From the NCBI GenBank assembly GCA_023428025.1, contig JAEYZN010000021.1, forward strand, positions 248,001 to 312,000: a DNA stretch of 64,000 bases, given 5' to 3'. The notes beneath the pieces are model-generated. The model saw only the letters and a list, made by a program, of their open reading frames with translations, searched no databases and had not been told where the DNA came from. Origin of the DNA: Bacillota bacterium (lineage in GTDB: Bacteria > Bacillota > Clostridia > Christensenellales > SZUA-584). Below, in pieces: positions 7,759-17,913 of the stretch (position 1 is the stretch's first letter; every line of letters begins with the position of its first letter). The translations under genes and the position numbers were made by a program.

Positions 7759-8634
7759 TTGGACAAGTTCTTTCATCGCCAGGATGCCAGTGATACCCCT
7801 TCTTCCTATCGCCAGGCCGATGACATCCGCATATTGTTTACCAAGATCATCATCGTCACCACCGCCATTTTACTTGGCGTTTCGATCATACTCATCGGCG
7901 CTTTTGTGGTTCTGCCGACCATCATTTCGGACAGCACGAAGCAAATAGAGCAGGACTATGCCATTGAGCTTTACAAAAAAACCGTAGAGAACCTACCAGC
8001 CACAACGGCGGGCACCATTGAGGCGGCGTTTGAACAGCCCGCGCAACCGTCCGCCCCTCCCCTCCGCTTTCCGCGTGACAACTTCGCGAGCGTGCTTGAA
8101 GTCAATGAAGACATCGTGGGCCGCATCAGCATCGATTCATTGGACATCAACTATCTGGTGACGCAGGGTACCGACAACGACTATTACCTGCATATGGGTT
8201 ATGACAGGAAAAAAAGCTCCAGTGGATCGATCTTTCTCGACTACCGGTGCAACATCGATCTTGATCCGTTGAAAGGCCACTACATCCTCTACGGGCACAA
8301 CATGAAGAACGGCACGATGTTCCACAATCTGACGAAGTATAAGGGCGAAGCGTTTTTCTACAACAACCGCATCATCCGTTTTGACACACTATATGAGGAT
8401 TACGAATGGGAGGTATTCTCGGCATACGTGACGGATACGGATTTCTACTTCATCGATACCACGTTCAAGGACGATGCGGACTGGCTGTCATTCCTGCACA
8501 CCGTTCAGGATAAGAGCCTCTTCCCCACCAATACGAAGCTGTCCGCGGACGATGTCGTGCTGACGCTCTGCACCTGTACCTATGAGTTTGACGACGCTCG
8601 GTTTGTGGTCCACGCAAGGCTTGTGAAGAAATAG
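7759..8634 (+). CDS. Class B sortase
   Basis: 291 residues. A membrane-anchored cysteine transpeptidase that links surface proteins to the cell wall or to each other. TTG 7759 is chosen because AAGGAG (7746-7751) is seven bases before it; GTG 7753 would be too close. One N-terminal helix (about 26-52) anchors it, followed by a Pro-rich linker. Catalytic residues are visible: His180 in YGHNMKNGTMF, Cys273 in TLCTCTYEF and Arg281 in DDARFVVHARL. No pilin or LPxTG/NPxTN substrate is next to it, so its target is unknown. Confidence 0.9.
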   Translation: MDKFFHRQDASDTPSSYRQADDIRILFTKIIIVTTAILLGVSIILIGAFVVLPTIISDSTKQIEQDYAIELYKKTVENLPATTAGTIEAAFEQPAQPSAPPLRFPRDNFASVLEVNEDIVGRISIDSLDINYLVTQGTDNDYYLHMGYDRKKSSSGSIFLDYRCNIDLDPLKGHYILYGHNMKNGTMFHNLTKYKGEAFFYNNRIIRFDTLYEDYEWEVFSAYVTDTDFYFIDTTFKDDADWLSFLHTVQDKSLFPTNTKLSADDVVLTLCTCTYEFDDARFVVHARLVKK

Positions 8635-8665
8635 TAAGGGAGCGGTAATTAAAACCGCTCCCTTA
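8635..8665. terminator. Bidirectional terminator between sortase and xylulokinase
   Basis: Perfect 12-base arms (8635-8646 and 8654-8665) around a short AT loop, lying between two convergent genes. Confidence 0.8.
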
Positions 8666-8677
8666 TCTTCCATATAG

Positions 8678-10177
8678 TTAAATCTCTCGGAATCGCTGCT
8701 TTAAATCCTCATACAGGCCGGAATATGTCTTGATGATCTTGTTGTATTTCTCCACATTTTCAGGAATGGGCGCCGTTACCGACTCCACGGACAGCATTTG
8801 TGCCGCGTCCTCTATGCTGCTCCAGATGCCCGCGCCCACACCGGCCACCACCGCCGCGCCATAAGCGCCGCCTTCGGCCGCGCCCCGCAGAATCTTCACC
8901 GGCAGGTTCATGATGTCCGCCTGAATCTGCCGCCAGATGGCGCTCTTGGACGCGCCGCCCGACGACACGACCTCTGTCGGCTGCATACCCGGCTTGGTGG
9001 ACAGTATCAGCTCATAAATCTCGCGCAGGCCAAACACCACGCCCTCCATCACCGCACGGGCGATATCGCCCCGTGTGGTCGTTACAGACAGCCCATAGAA
9101 CACGCCGCGCGCATAAGGGTCGGCATGAGGCGCTCGCTCGCCCGTCAGATACGGCAGGAAGATCACGCCGTTGGCGCCGGGCTTGCTGGCTTCCGCCCCT
9201 TCGTTGATCAGCTTGAACGGCTCGGCAGCGTCGCCATAGAACGTGTTTTTGAACCACTCCATGGATCCGCCGGACGACAGCTGGCACCCAATGGCCTGCC
9301 ACTTGTTTTTATCATTGTTGCAGAAAAACTGCACCTTGCCGCCCGCATTGTATCCAAAGCCGTCCAGCGACATCGAGACGACGCCGGATGTGCCGATGAT
9401 AAAGCCGATCGTCCCTTCCTTCACGATGCCCATGCCCGTTGTCTGGATGACCGCATCGCCGCCGCCCGCGTATACCGCAAGCCCTTCGGGCAGGCCGGTC
9501 AGCGCGGCAGCTTCTTTGGTCACATGCCCCGCCAGTTCGTCAGATTCCAACACCTGCGGGAACACCGATTTATCAAAGCCCAGCTTGTCAATCAGCTCGA
9601 AGCTGAAGGCGCGTTTTTCCACATTGAAAAAGCCTGTGCCGGACGCGTCGGACACTTCTGTGCACTTCTGCCCCGTCATCAGGAACCGGATATAGTCCTT
9701 GGGCATCAGGAAGCTCTTCATCCGCGCATAGTTGTCCGGCTCGTTCTTCTTCAACCAGAGTATCTTGCCGCCCGTGTAGCCGGTGAGCATGGTGTTGTTG
9801 GTGTATGAAAGCAGCCCGTCAAGGCCGCCCGCCGCGGCGATGATCTCCTCGCACTCCTTGTCGGTGCGCTGGTCATTCCAGAGAATCGCCGGACGAATGA
9901 CGTCGTCGTTTTCGTCAAGCGCCACCAGCCCGTGCATCTGCCCGGAGTACGATACGCCCATGATGTCCGCAGCCGCCACGCCGCTCTGCTCCACAGCCGC
10001 CTTCATAGCGGCGCAGGTGCCTTCCCACCAGTCTGCCGGGTTCTGCTCGGACCAGCCCTCTTTGGGGTTATACAGAGGGTATGTGCGCGTCTGAGACGCC
10101 GCGACATGGCCGTCCTCCCCCACCAGAATGCACTTGACGCCGGAAGTTCCCACGTCGATACCAGCCACGTATCTCAT
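8678..10177 (-). CDS. xylB: Xylulokinase (FGGY family)
   Basis: 499 residues, the usual family length. It phosphorylates D-xylulose to xylulose-5-phosphate. The N-terminal ATPase motif AGIDVGTSGVKCILV, YSGQMHGLVALD (XylB signature with the catalytic Asp region), ILWNDQRTDKEC, the second-domain GTSGVVSMS, FLPYLTGERAPHADPYARG and VVSSGGASKSAIWRQIQAD are all clear. AAGGAG precedes the ATG. It is transcribed alone from its own promoter; no xylose isomerase or xylose regulator is adjacent. Confidence 0.93.
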   Translation of the reverse strand: MRYVAGIDVGTSGVKCILVGEDGHVAASQTRTYPLYNPKEGWSEQNPADWWEGTCAAMKAAVEQSGVAAADIMGVSYSGQMHGLVALDENDDVIRPAILWNDQRTDKECEEIIAAAGGLDGLLSYTNNTMLTGYTGGKILWLKKNEPDNYARMKSFLMPKDYIRFLMTGQKCTEVSDASGTGFFNVEKRAFSFELIDKLGFDKSVFPQVLESDELAGHVTKEAAALTGLPEGLAVYAGGGDAVIQTTGMGIVKEGTIGFIIGTSGVVSMSLDGFGYNAGGKVQFFCNNDKNKWQAIGCQLSSGGSMEWFKNTFYGDAAEPFKLINEGAEASKPGANGVIFLPYLTGERAPHADPYARGVFYGLSVTTTRGDIARAVMEGVVFGLREIYELILSTKPGMQPTEVVSSGGASKSAIWRQIQADIMNLPVKILRGAAEGGAYGAAVVAGVGAGIWSSIEDAAQMLSVESVTAPIPENVEKYNKIIKTYSGLYEDLKQRFREI

Positions 10178-10234
10178 ATGATTGCTCCTTATACAAATTT
10201 GTTATGGGATCAAGAGAATGTATTTCCTCTCATT

Positions 10235-10263
10235 ATTATAGAAAATATAAACAGCTCATGCAA
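10235..10263 (-). promoter_or_regulatory. Promoter of xylB
   Basis: On the minus strand TTGCAT (10258-10263), 17 bases, then TATAAT (10235-10240), about 60 bases before the start codon. A 10-base palindrome ACAAATTTGT (10193-10202) lies between promoter and ribosome binding site and could be an operator; this is speculative. Confidence 0.7.
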
Positions 10264-10403
10264 GAGCGTGAATATTGATTATATTGACTTCGTTGATGCG
10301 GCCGGGTGTAAAATGTTTACCTTGTGCAACAAATCATAATGCCCCTGTATGGAACCGGTCATCATATCCATTGTAACCGAAATATGAACATTTGGGGAAT
10401 AAC

Positions 10404-10433
10404 TTGAAATCAATATGTATGGCACTGTATAAT
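10404..10433 (+). promoter_or_regulatory. Promoter of the SH3b/EEP lipoprotein gene
   Basis: TTGAAA (10404-10409), 18 bases, TATAAT (10428-10433), 70 bases before ATG 10504. It completes a 326-base divergent region with the xylB promoter; nothing else is seen there. Confidence 0.65.
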
Positions 10434-10503
10434 CTTGGTTACAATAAACGTGTCATTTGTCTTGTTGTATACAGATGAAGAATTACATAAGATGAGGTAA
10501 AGA

Positions 10504-12120
10504 ATGTCCCGGATTATCACAACAGTTTTTGTGCTGTTTCTCATATTGATATTAGCGTCCTGCACTGCGGCAGCGACAGATGCCCAGGCCACCCTTCCGC
10601 CCGGGGAATCGGCAGTTCCTTCCGCCGATCCTGGCTTATCGCCCGCTCCCGGCTCCACGGCGGACATTGAACCTATCCCGACAACTGCGCCGGACCCGAT
10701 CGACACCTCCGAGCCGGAGCCCGAGCCCAGTCCCACCCCGTCCGTCGTTCCAGCTGGCATCGTGAAGAACAGCGGCGTGATCATCGGCACGGATGTGGCC
10801 TTTCGCAGAGAGCCCAACACGGATTCAGAGGTCCTCACACGGCTGAACAAAGGAACATACGTGCAGATTCTGAAGACAAACGTGGATGCGCAATGGCACC
10901 AGGTGAAATACAACGGCGAGACCGGCTACATCAACAGGATATTCATCTGTCTGGATTCCTCGCTGGACGGTTATAAACTGGATTATGTGGCCACCATTGT
11001 CAACTGCAAAAACGATGTCAATGTGCGCAGCGGGCCTTCCACGGATGCCGAGGTCCTCGGCGTTGCCACCAAGGGCTCAACGCTGACCATCATTCCGCAG
11101 GACGAGCACACCGACGGCTGGTATCAGGTGAAATTGGATGGAAAGACAGGTTATATCCATGCCGATTATCTGGATATCGAAGCCAAAGCGGACAATACAC
11201 AGCTCACCAGCCTGACCGTTACAGGCGGTACTCTGTACCCTTCGTTCTCGCCCAATGAATACGGCTATGTCGTCAAGGCCATGGACAAGCAGGTGACTCT
11301 TCACGCCAAGGCCAATGGAGGCGTGGACATTGACATAAACGGGACCGGCCAGAGCAGTGCGACGGTGGAAGTCTCCAGCATGAAAACAGTGCGCATCGCC
11401 GTGAATGGCGAGATCAAATATTCCGTCTATATTGCGCGCAACGTATTGACCGTCGGCACCTGGAACATCAAACGCGGCGGCGGAAACCTTCTTATGCAGG
11501 GGCGCCTCGTGTACGACCAGCAGCCGGATATCATGGGTATTCAGGAGGCCTTCCAAAACCTTGGCGCCAGCGATATCGTGGATAATCTGGCCAGCCTGAA
11601 AACCCGGAGCATGCCGTACAACATTCTTTCGCCGACCATAGAGTATTCCAACGGATCGGACTACGGCAATGGACTGATTTCCCGTTACAAGCTGCGAGAC
11701 ATTGAAACGTTCCCCCTGGACAGCGGCAGCTATGAAAAGCGCCTCCTGCAAAAGGCCGTGGTGGATATTGACGGAAAAGCCGTATCCATATACAACACGC
11801 ACTTTACTTATAATACAGCCTCCATCAGGGCAAAGCAGTTTGCCCAGGTGAAGAAAATCATGGACGATGACGACAACAAGTATAAGATATTGACAGGAGA
11901 TTTCAATGCGGGCTTTAAGGAATTCTCGTTATTCAACAAGGGCTATACCGTTATCAACTCGACGGAAACGAAGTATTACGATTATTCCAAAAACGAAATC
12001 AACTACAACGAGATCGATAACATCATCGTCTCCGATAACATCAGGGTGATCAACTCGCGCATCGTTGTTACAAAGTTTTCCGATCACTGCCCTGTGTTCG
12101 CTTATCTGGCATTGGAGTAG
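10504..12120 (+). CDS. Lipoprotein with two SH3b domains, a cadherin-like beta-sandwich and an endonuclease/exonuclease/phosphatase domain
   Basis: 538 residues. The signal peptide ends in LAS-C20 (lipobox). A Pro/Glu/Thr-rich spacer (about 25-85) leads to two bacterial SH3 repeats: AFRREPNTDSEVLTRLNKGTYV near 100, and NVRSGPSTDAEVLGVATKGS near 175, each ending in W-x-x-V-K--G-TGYI. A cadherin-like beta-sandwich follows (about 230-315; LTVTGGTLYPSFSPNEYGYVV). The last 220 residues are an EEP-type hydrolase: GTWNIKRGGG, DIMGIQEAFQ, LTGDFNAGF, NEIDNIIVS and a terminal SDHCPV. Asn, Glu, Asp-x-Asn and Asp-His match the metal-dependent DNase/phosphodiesterase core. Likely a wall-bound, membrane-tethered hydrolase of DNA, phosphoesters or phospholipid head groups. 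Confidence 0.85.
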   Translation: MSRIITTVFVLFLILILASCTAAATDAQATLPPGESAVPSADPGLSPAPGSTADIEPIPTTAPDPIDTSEPEPEPSPTPSVVPAGIVKNSGVIIGTDVAFRREPNTDSEVLTRLNKGTYVQILKTNVDAQWHQVKYNGETGYINRIFICLDSSLDGYKLDYVATIVNCKNDVNVRSGPSTDAEVLGVATKGSTLTIIPQDEHTDGWYQVKLDGKTGYIHADYLDIEAKADNTQLTSLTVTGGTLYPSFSPNEYGYVVKAMDKQVTLHAKANGGVDIDINGTGQSSATVEVSSMKTVRIAVNGEIKYSVYIARNVLTVGTWNIKRGGGNLLMQGRLVYDQQPDIMGIQEAFQNLGASDIVDNLASLKTRSMPYNILSPTIEYSNGSDYGNGLISRYKLRDIETFPLDSGSYEKRLLQKAVVDIDGKAVSIYNTHFTYNTASIRAKQFAQVKKIMDDDDNKYKILTGDFNAGFKEFSLFNKGYTVINSTETKYYDYSKNEINYNEIDNIIVSDNIRVINSRIVVTKFSDHCPVFAYLALE

Positions 12121-12303
12121 ATAGTCTCTAAAGTGCCGGTAGCATCATAACAAGAAAGATACAGATCCTCGGTAACCAGGAGAGCGTTATTTTTATGCTC
12201 CATTAGTTGTCATCGTTTCGCGTCGGCTGGATCAAAGGAAGTGCACTTCTTCAATCAGGCCTGTTAATTTCGGACATGCCGGCTGGATGGAGCCGCCGCC
12301 ACA

Positions 12304-12341
12304 CAAAAACACCACTCAAAGTCTCAATTGGGTGGTGTTTT
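12304..12341. terminator. Terminator between convergent transcription units
   Basis: Arms AAAACACCAC(TCA) and (TGG)GTGGTGTTTT with T and A runs at the two ends, so it can act in both directions. The remaining 12121-12451 shows no gene. Confidence 0.75.
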
Positions 12342-12451
12342 ACTGATAAGGTAATTAAGTTATATCTGTCAGGCCAGTCATGCCGGTCTTCCCTGCGGCG
12401 ATGCGAAACGCTCTCTTCCATTTCAAGTCATCTATTTGGACACGCTCTTTT

Positions 12452-13627
<1,176 letters not shown>

Positions 13628-13737
13628 AATCTATCCGCTTTGACTCCGGCATCATGAGAGACATTCCCGGCAGCCATACCTCCCTCTCTTTACATATCCC
13701 CTCTTCGCAGAGTCTGGGGCGCTTTCTGTCTCCGGCG

Positions 13738-14487
13738 TCAGTGCAGCCGGTTTCTGTATTCGTTGGCGCTTATGCCCTCCATCTTCTTGAAAACGCGGGA
13801 GAAATGTCCGATATCCGCATACCCCACGCGTTCACAGATGTCGCTGATCTTGAGCCTCGGTTCTACCAGCAGCTTTTTGGCTTCCCGGATACGGGCTGCA
13901 TTCAGTAAATCGTAAAAGCTCTTGTCCGTGTGCTTGTTGAGCAGTTTGGAGAGATGCCACTGCGACACATAGCAATGGTCGGCAATTTCCTGCAGCGTGA
14001 ATTTCTCGGCATGGTGTTCGTCGATATAGCTAAGCGCCTGCCGCACGATGAAGCTGTTGGCGCACCGCTGCTCATCCACGAGCACCGTCTCCTGCCGGGC
14101 GTTGTCCGCCGCTTTTTCCAGGTTGGCGACCATCGTCCGCATCGCTTCGTTGATTTCATCCATACGCGAGGGTTTGAGCAGCAGCCGGGTCACCCCAAGG
14201 CGGACAGCCTCCTGCGCATATTCGAAATCGCGATATCCGGTGAGCACCGTGATCTGCATGTCGGGGAACTCGCTGCGCAAGCCGGCGAGCATCGTCATCC
14301 CATCCGTATCGGGCATCTTGATGTCGGTGAATATAATGTCGGGCGCATGTGTGCGTATGGCCGCCGAACCTCCCGCAGCGCTCTGCGCGGTGTCCACCAC
14401 CCGGCAGCCGTAGCACTGCCAGTCCACAACCTTCTTTAAGCCTTCCACGATGATCGCTTCGTCGTCTATGAGCACAACCTTATACAT
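13738..14487 (-). CDS. YesN-type response regulator with AraC DNA-binding domain
   Basis: 249 residues from ATG 14487 (GGAGGCG just upstream). The receiver domain has the acidic pair DDE near residue 8, phospho-acceptor Asp55 in IIFTDIKMPDTDG, and the conserved Thr and Lys (TVLTGY, LLLKP). The C-terminal about 100 residues are an AraC/XylS two-helix-turn-helix domain (IADHCYVSQWHLSKLLNKH, KISDICERVGYADIGHFSRVFKK). Its partner is the kinase at 17914-19653, four genes upstream in the same direction. It likely activates the importer and/or the phosphorylase operon in response to the sugar. Confidence 0.92.
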   Translation of the reverse strand: MYKVVLIDDEAIIVEGLKKVVDWQCYGCRVVDTAQSAAGGSAAIRTHAPDIIFTDIKMPDTDGMTMLAGLRSEFPDMQITVLTGYRDFEYAQEAVRLGVTRLLLKPSRMDEINEAMRTMVANLEKAADNARQETVLVDEQRCANSFIVRQALSYIDEHHAEKFTLQEIADHCYVSQWHLSKLLNKHTDKSFYDLLNAARIREAKKLLVEPRLKISDICERVGYADIGHFSRVFKKMEGISANEYRNRLH

Positions 14488-14530
14488 AACGCCTCCGGAT
14501 CGTTGGTTTCGGGTCCGCCCCACATACAGA

Positions 14531-15424
14531 TTAACCCTTTATCGCACCCACCGTAAGCCCTTTGATAATATTTTTTTGCAGCAACACGTAAACGATCAGT
14601 ACCGGCACGACAACGAGCACCACAGAAGCGGCCATCAGTCCATAGTTCACGCCTGCCTGAGAGCTGATCTCGTTGAGCAGCAACGTGATCGTCCTCTCGT
14701 TAGGATAGCGCAGGAAGAACATCTGCGTGAACAGGTCGTTATATGACCACAGGAACGAGAATATCGCCACCGTCGCGAATGAGGGCCGTGCCACAGGCAT
14801 GATGATCTTGAAATAGATGCCCACCGGTCCGCAGCCGTCAAGATATGCCGACTCCTCCAGTTCCACAGGTATGGACCTGATAAAGCCCATCAGGACGATG
14901 ATCGAGAATGACAGATTCCCCGCGATCTGCGGCAATATCACCGATAGAACAGACAGCCAGCGGTTGCCTGTGCTGGCGATGCCCCACATCGCCTCCATAC
15001 GGAATACCGGTATGATCGTGGAGAACACCGGGAACATCATGCTCGCGATGACCAGACTATAGACGATTTTCTTGCCGCGGAAGTTATAGCGTACCAGTCC
15101 ATAGGCCGCCAGTCCGGCGAACACCACCACGACCACCGTTACCGCCAGCGAAATGACCAGGCTGTTGGTATACGCCTTGACGAAATCCGCCCGGTCTGCC
15201 GCCACCTGATAATTGTCCAGTGTAAAATTGGGCAGCCAAGGCCATGGTATTGAAAACGAGTCCGAGCGTATCTCGCCCTTCACGCGGAACGAGTTGATGA
15301 TGACCCACAGAAACGGATATACCGTGGTGACGCCCCAGAATGTCAGTATCAGATAGGTGAACAGCCGGGAGAGCGAAAACTTTCCCCGGCGCTTGATGCG
15401 CGCCGCCGATGCCTTGTCATCCAT
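14531..15424 (-). CDS. CUT1 sugar ABC transporter permease (MalG type)
   Basis: 297 residues with six predicted membrane helices. The EAA loop that docks the ATPase is seen as ELEESAYLDGCGPVGIYFKIIMPVARPS. The N-terminal cytoplasmic stretch is basic, followed by YLILTFWGVTTVYPFLWVIINSF. The C-terminus NIIKGLTVGAIKG is the usual MalG-family ending. It lies 14 bases after the MalF-type partner. Confidence 0.93.
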   Translation of the reverse strand: MDDKASAARIKRRGKFSLSRLFTYLILTFWGVTTVYPFLWVIINSFRVKGEIRSDSFSIPWPWLPNFTLDNYQVAADRADFVKAYTNSLVISLAVTVVVVVFAGLAAYGLVRYNFRGKKIVYSLVIASMMFPVFSTIIPVFRMEAMWGIASTGNRWLSVLSVILPQIAGNLSFSIIVLMGFIRSIPVELEESAYLDGCGPVGIYFKIIMPVARPSFATVAIFSFLWSYNDLFTQMFFLRYPNERTITLLLNEISSQAGVNYGLMAASVVLVVVPVLIVYVLLQKNIIKGLTVGAIKG

Positions 15425-15438
15425 CCCGTCTTCCCCCC

Positions 15439-16329
15439 TTAATAATCCTTCTGCCTGAACACTTTATTGGCGACCAGTGCGAATATCACGCCCAGTATCA
15501 CGATCAGAACCGCGATGGCCGAAGCGTAGTCCACGTCGCCACGTATAAATGCCTGGTTATACATGTATGTGCCCAGCAGCCATGATTTGTCCATGGGTAT
15601 CCCTTCACCCATCATGACCCACGGCAGGTCGAACACCTTGAGCGCACCGGTGATGCCCAGCACCAGGCAGGTACACAGCACGTTGCGCAGCAGCGGCAGC
15701 GTGATGTACCATGTGCGCTTGAACCCCTGCGCCCCGTCGATCTCGGCGGCCTCATACACCTCGGGTGATATGTTGCCCAGCCCCGTCACGATGATGACAA
15801 AATAAAAGCCCACATACTGCCACATAACAGGTATCAGCATCGTCGCCAGATAGTGCTCCGCGTCCTTCCAGTCAATGTTTGCGGTCGCGCCGAACCAATT
15901 TTGCAGCATCTGGTTGAGCATACCGCCCTTGAACAGAAAGATCAGGTTGAACAGCAGGCCCAGCGCCGTCGCGCTGATGACGATCGGGAAAAAGTATACC
16001 GTCCGGAACAGCTTGGCGCCTACCTTGATCCTGTCCACCAGCAGAGCCAGTATCAGCGCAATGCCCACCTGAAACACGATCGTGCAGCCCGTCAGTATCA
16101 GGGAGTTCTTGATCGAGGTCCACATGTTGGAATCCTGAAACATCTTTTCGAAATTCAGATGCCAGGGTTCGTTCGCGCCCGACGCCGCCGTCCCCAGCCC
16201 GGAGATATTGAGAAAGCTGTTGATGATGTTCTGAACGAACGGGTAGAACAGAAACAGTATCAGAAAGGCAAAGGCCGGTATCAAAAACAGCAGAAGCGGC
16301 CATTTTTTCTTGTAGAGAGGCGAATTCAT
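15439..16329 (-). CDS. CUT1 sugar ABC transporter permease (MalF type)
   Basis: 296 residues. Six-helix permease: LLLFLIPAFAFLILFLFYPFVQNI at the N-terminus, EAA loop EVYEAAEIDGAQGFKRTWYITLPLLRN, and a C-terminal helix near IAVLIVILGVIFALV. It forms the channel with the MalG-type protein. A strong hairpin separates it from the binding-protein gene upstream. The ribosome binding site before ATG 16329 is weak (GGCGGTAGC), consistent with lower expression than the binding protein. Confidence 0.92.
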   Translation of the reverse strand: MNSPLYKKKWPLLLFLIPAFAFLILFLFYPFVQNIINSFLNISGLGTAASGANEPWHLNFEKMFQDSNMWTSIKNSLILTGCTIVFQVGIALILALLVDRIKVGAKLFRTVYFFPIVISATALGLLFNLIFLFKGGMLNQMLQNWFGATANIDWKDAEHYLATMLIPVMWQYVGFYFVIIVTGLGNISPEVYEAAEIDGAQGFKRTWYITLPLLRNVLCTCLVLGITGALKVFDLPWVMMGEGIPMDKSWLLGTYMYNQAFIRGDVDYASAIAVLIVILGVIFALVANKVFRQKDY

Positions 16330-16390
16330 TTTGCTACCGCCTTATTTTAGTCACCCTGCCAACACATGTCGTCGAGGGCCCGGAGCAATA

Positions 16391-16416
16391 AAGGGGCTAC
16401 CCGGGGGCAGCCCCTT
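16391..16416 (-). terminator. Intercistronic hairpin after the solute-binding protein gene
   Basis: The GC-rich arms AAGGGGCT(GCCC) and (GGGT)AGCCCCTT lie between the binding-protein and permease genes, with only a weak T run on the minus strand. Such partial terminators or mRNA-stabilising stems usually raise binding-protein output relative to the permeases. Confidence 0.65.
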
Positions 16417-16447
16417 ATCTCAGCACTTTGTTGATTAAAATCGGTGA

Positions 16448-17785
16448 CTAGTTGAGAGCCAGCGCGGAGGTGATCGCATCCGCAGCTGTCATGCCGCCCG
16501 TCACGATGTTCTTGACGTTGCCGAACAGGTCTGCACGCGCTTCGGATGTCAGCAGATCCTGTACAGCGCCCACAAGGCCCGTTACACCGCCGCACATGTT
16601 GGCTGCCGACTGCTGGATCTCGTTAAGTCCTGCGGGCTTGGCGCCGTTCTTGAGAGCTGTGACCTCGGTGGTCACAAAGGTGGAAAGCACCTCGTCACTC
16701 GTCAGGTATTGCACAAACTTCACGGCTGCCTCGCGCTTGTCCGGGTCTTCCCAGGCCTGGCGGGTGATGTAGTAGCCCATCGAAATGCCGCCGATGATGT
16801 CGGTCGCGGCTCTCTCGCCTTTGCCCGGCACATAGGCCAGCTGGTAGTCGCCCAGATGGTCAGCCGCGTTCTCCACGAAGAAGCCCACCTTCCAGGAGCC
16901 GTCGATCAGGAATGCCGCATCGCCGTCCACCATCAGCTGAACCGTCTCAGCGTCGGTCGCCGTCAGCGTGTTCTCGGGCAAGAATCCCTTGTCATACAGC
17001 TGCTTCAAGTCGTCGAAGCCCTTGGCCCATTTCTGGCCGGTGGCATCCGTGGCGGAAGCCGGAACATCGAGATGGTTATCCGTGTTGCCATTGTTGTATG
17101 TCGTGAACTCAAACCAGTAGTGCGGCACTTCCTGCAGCGAAACCGCGACCGGCGTGAAGTCCGCGTCCTTGATCTTCTGGCAGTCGGTCAGGAACTGATC
17201 CCAGGTGTAGTCAGCGCCCGGCACCGCGACGCCCGCCGCTTCCAGCACCTTGGTGTTCACAAACAGGCTTTCCCAGTATCCGGTGGACGGAACCGCGTAA
17301 ACCGTGTCGTTAACAACCGACGGAACCAGCATATCGTCCTTCATGTTGCCCGCATAATCCGGATATTCAGCGCGAATCTCATCCAGCGAAACAACCTTGT
17401 CCGCCTCGATGATGGGATTGGCGTCGGACCCCAGGAAGTAGAACAGCACATCAGGCTCGGTGCCGGTTTCAAAGTCTGCCATCACCTTGGCCTTCCATTC
17501 CTCGTTTGATGTCGCGGAGGCATCCTGAACCTTGTTGCCCGTCGCCTGTTCATAGCCGGCGATTGCGTTTTCATAGTTCTGGCGGTTGCCGTCGTCACCG
17601 CCGTAAGAGGTCACCACCGTGATTTCGACAGGAGCCACAGCCGGTTCCGGCGCCGGGGCGCTGGCGCTCTCGGACACCTGGCTGGGCGCTTCAGTCTGTT
17701 CCGGCTCCGGCGTCGCAGCGGTGCAACCAGCGAAAGCAGCCATAGCCATCAACAGAACCAGCAAGAATGCAATGGTCTTTTTCAT
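16448..17785 (-). CDS. Carbohydrate ABC transporter solute-binding lipoprotein
   Basis: 445 residues from ATG 17785 (CGGAGGAAAAG upstream). An upstream in-frame start at 17848 has no binding site. The signal peptide KKTIAFLLVLLMAMAAFAGC ends in a lipobox, then a Pro/Glu/Ser-rich linker. The mature domain belongs to the family 1 extracellular binding proteins (VEITVVTSYGG, WKAKVMADFETGTEPDVLFYFLG, STGYWESLFVNTKVLEAAGV, AAFLIDGSWKVGFF, GGISMGYYITRQA). The neighbourhood suggests N-acetylated chito-oligosaccharides as ligand; the sequence itself does not prove this. Confidence 0.9.
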   Translation of the reverse strand: MKKTIAFLLVLLMAMAAFAGCTAATPEPEQTEAPSQVSESASAPAPEPAVAPVEITVVTSYGGDDGNRQNYENAIAGYEQATGNKVQDASATSNEEWKAKVMADFETGTEPDVLFYFLGSDANPIIEADKVVSLDEIRAEYPDYAGNMKDDMLVPSVVNDTVYAVPSTGYWESLFVNTKVLEAAGVAVPGADYTWDQFLTDCQKIKDADFTPVAVSLQEVPHYWFEFTTYNNGNTDNHLDVPASATDATGQKWAKGFDDLKQLYDKGFLPENTLTATDAETVQLMVDGDAAFLIDGSWKVGFFVENAADHLGDYQLAYVPGKGERAATDIIGGISMGYYITRQAWEDPDKREAAVKFVQYLTSDEVLSTFVTTEVTALKNGAKPAGLNEIQQSAANMCGGVTGLVGAVQDLLTSEARADLFGNVKNIVTGGMTAADAITSALALN

Positions 17786-17913
17786 ATAGCTTTTCCTCCG
17801 AAAAATTTGAATGGGACAAGTGGGCGATTGATCTGCCCATACAAGCATTATAGAAGATGCGATGGAAATACATATATACCCATGGTTGCTGTTTCTTGTT
17901 CTTCGTTGCCCAA

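Noticed and set aside
8678..10177. Xylose operon
   Set aside because: Only xylulokinase is present; there is no xylose isomerase, xylose regulator or linked transporter in the same transcription unit.
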